64,000 nucleotides of DNA from NCBI RefSeq assembly GCF_028453695.1, contig NC_135781.1, positions 12,089,640-12,153,639 on the forward strand, given 5' to 3'. The notes beneath the pieces were generated by a model. It made no database searches. It was not told the origin of the DNA and saw nothing but the letters and a program-made list of their open reading frames with translations. Shown here piece after piece: positions 62,587 to 64,000 of the stretch; position 1 is the first letter of the stretch, and every line of letters starts with the position of its first letter. The stretch is from Augochlora pura. Taxonomy: Eukaryota > Arthropoda > Insecta > Hymenoptera > Halictidae. The position numbers and the translations under genes are program-made.

Positions 62587-62928
62587 TTCCACCCACGATA
62601 GCTCCCTTTAGCTTTAACAAGGACCTCGCGGAGGGCGTACGTGCTCAGGTAACATGCATGGTCGAGAAGGGCGATCCGCCGTTCACGATCGCCTGGTCCA
62701 AGGACGGCGAGCCGATCGCCGGGGCCGGATCGCCAGGATTCGGCAACTCCGGGCTAACCGGTCACAGACACACGCAGACACCCGTCGGGCTACGCGTTAC
62801 CAACATTGACGCCCATTCCAGTACCATAGTTATCGAGCGCGTGAGCGCCGCGCACACCGGCAACTATACTTGCCTGGCGCGCAATTCCGTGGCCGAGGTC
62901 CTCTGGACGGCCGAATTGATCGTTCGTG
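62587..62928 (+). CDS. Dscam2: Dscam2-like, Ig domain 7 exon, variant B
   Basis: A second full Ig7 exon, 342 bases. It reads VPPTIAPFSFNKDLAEGVR, AQVTCMVEKGDPPFTIAWSK with first cysteine and tryptophan, then a glycine/serine/threonine-rich stretch (GSPGFGNSGLTGHRHTQTP), and IVIERVSAAHTGNYTCLARN with the second cysteine, ending in TAELIVRG. It shares with exon A the VPPxIxPFSF opening, GD.P..I.W.KDG and AH.GNYTC. Its phases (1-1) equal those of exon A, so the two are interchangeable in frame. It is 20 codons longer because of the loop between the central tryptophan and the E strand. The acceptor is ctttttttgtgcag and the donor CGTG|gtaaag. Nearby upstream sequence is CA-rich (62525-62560). Mutually exclusive use with exon A is inferred from Drosophila Dscam2. 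Confidence 0.88.
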
Positions 62929-63075
62929 GTAAAGTAGACCGAATGAATAACCGAGCTGCCGGTTCTTCTCATGTCCTCCTTGTTCGTCTGTTCATTTCTG
63001 TCGATTTCTTTTCCACTTCTTTTGTTATGGTACATCACTTGTATGGTTGATAGCTGGTCAAACTGGAGACGTGAC

Positions 63076-63123
63076 TATCGATTATCGATATTTTATCGAT
63101 ATCTTATTTACGATGTATCGATA
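63076..63123. promoter_or_regulatory. TATCGATA motif cluster (left)
   Basis: Four TATCGAT(A) copies lie at 63076, 63083, 63094 and 63116. TATCGATA is the DRE motif bound by insect DREF/BEAF-type factors. The cluster may instead be the terminus of a transposon, since a similar cluster in opposite orientation closes the interval near 63931-63960. Confidence 0.4.
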
Positions 63124-63930
63124 ATATCATTAACACCTTTTTCAGTGCTCTTGAATTTTTCAATATAATTGTCGTTATTAAAATGGTGTGGTGTTGTCCA
63201 GTAAGATAAATGTCTCATGTATGGTTACTAGACTGCGGATTTTATGCACTTTTGACAAAAATGACTGCGACGAGACTGTAAAGTCGTTGAAAAAATTTAG
63301 CTTTAGTAAAATGACTAAATAGTACTTACCCTTCATATAATTAACTTTGACAATTTTTGTTTTGCATAAAAATCCATAGTGTAACGATTATACATTATAA
63401 TTTGCTTTCTGTAAATAATATTTCTTCATAATATAAAACACATAATGAGATACTGTGTTGCTGAGACGAACAAACGTATAAAATCGCGTTAATACATCGT
63501 TCAATCCTATAGTGACAATGATTATGTAGTTCTGTCGTAACTTTTGGTGAGAATTGTAAATTCTATATTATAATCATAAACACAAGGTTTCCCAAAAATA
63601 TTAGAAGTCCTTAAAAAGGCCGATTCTTGAGGTGATTTGAATTAATTTTTCCCTTAACGAAAATGTTCTACGCTATTTTATTAACGAATTATTAACAGAA
63701 ACGCTATGTTCTCTTCTAAGAATGGTCGATTATGTATTAGATATCTCTTTAGCTGAATCAGTTGTGTTGTCTGTAACATTCCTGTAATCAGTGTAAATCC
63801 ATATGAATACATATGTAGTAATAATACTTTGTTATATATTATAATTATACATTGATCACATACATTTCGGAGCACCCGTTCATCTTAACGATATTGTCGA
63901 TACGTCGAATTATCGGTAACATATTGATGT

Positions 63931-63960
63931 TATCGATATTTATCGGAAACGGTATCGATA
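63931..63960. promoter_or_regulatory. TATCGATA motif cluster (right)
   Basis: TATCGATA occurs at 63931 and 63953, with near-matches tatcggta and tatcggaa around them. Flanking sequence read in reverse (gtgattatcgata) resembles the left cluster (gtgactatcgat). Confidence 0.4.
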
Positions 63961-64000
63961 ATCACACCTGTAAGTCAAACCAAGCACTCGTTACGCTCTT

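Larger units (their letters stand above)
62929..64000 (+). other. Dscam2: Intron downstream of Ig7B (partial)
   Basis: Begins gtaaag. No Ig8 exon is present up to the window end. It holds two clusters of TATCGATA-type motifs (63076-63123 and 63931-63960) and a repeat fragment near 63610-63700 related to 6870-6920. Confidence 0.75.

Noticed and set aside
2590..62928. The gene as hypervariable Dscam1
   Set aside because: Dscam1 has large clusters of alternative exons for parts of Ig2, Ig3 and Ig7. Only single exons are visible here, except two for Ig7, which is the Dscam2 arrangement. Dscam3/Dscam4-type paralogues remain a minor possibility.

Overview
The window is part of one large eukaryotic gene, read left to right on the + strand. 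It is AT-rich with long introns, scattered CpG-rich islands, and many short DNA-transposon remnants. This fits an insect genome, and Hymenoptera is my best guess from base composition and repeat style. No bacterial, organellar or RNA gene was recognised.

Seven coding exons with consistent splice phases were found. They encode consecutive immunoglobulin (Ig) domains of a Dscam-family neuronal adhesion receptor, from Ig3 to Ig7: Ig3 (2590-2915), Ig4 (19598-19847), first half of Ig5 (40498-40642), rest of Ig5 plus start of Ig6 (43942-44204), rest of Ig6 (48028-48189), and two alternative-looking Ig7 exons (50182-50463 and 62587-62928). The gene starts before base 1. It continues beyond base 64000, where Ig8-Ig10, the fibronectin III repeats, the membrane segment and the tail are expected. 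None of the large exon clusters of hypervariable Dscam1 is present, but Ig7 occurs twice in the same phase (1-1). That is the arrangement known from Drosophila Dscam2 (exons 10A/10B), so the gene is called Dscam2-like.

Layout: intron with a GC-rich block (1-2589); Ig3; 16.7-kb intron holding two extra copies of the Ig3 exon-end/donor sequence (3765 and 6101), several transposon remnants and a deleted mariner (2916-19597); Ig4; 20.7-kb intron (19848-40497); the compact Ig5-Ig6 exons (40498-48189); a 2-kb GC-rich intron; Ig7 exon A; a 12.1-kb intron beginning with a long fold-back repeat; Ig7 exon B; and the start of the next intron.

The introns carry at least 14 short elements bounded by TTAA with terminal inverted repeats (piggyBac-like MITEs, in several families), an internally deleted mariner, an older mariner-superfamily remnant with nested MITEs, GACGTC-rich repeats and many simple repeats.

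The most interesting points are the triplicated CCTCAACAG|GTTAG exon-end sequence in the first long intron (recursive splice sites or relic alternative exon ends), and the two Ig7 exons 12 kb apart with a fold-back structure just after the first.
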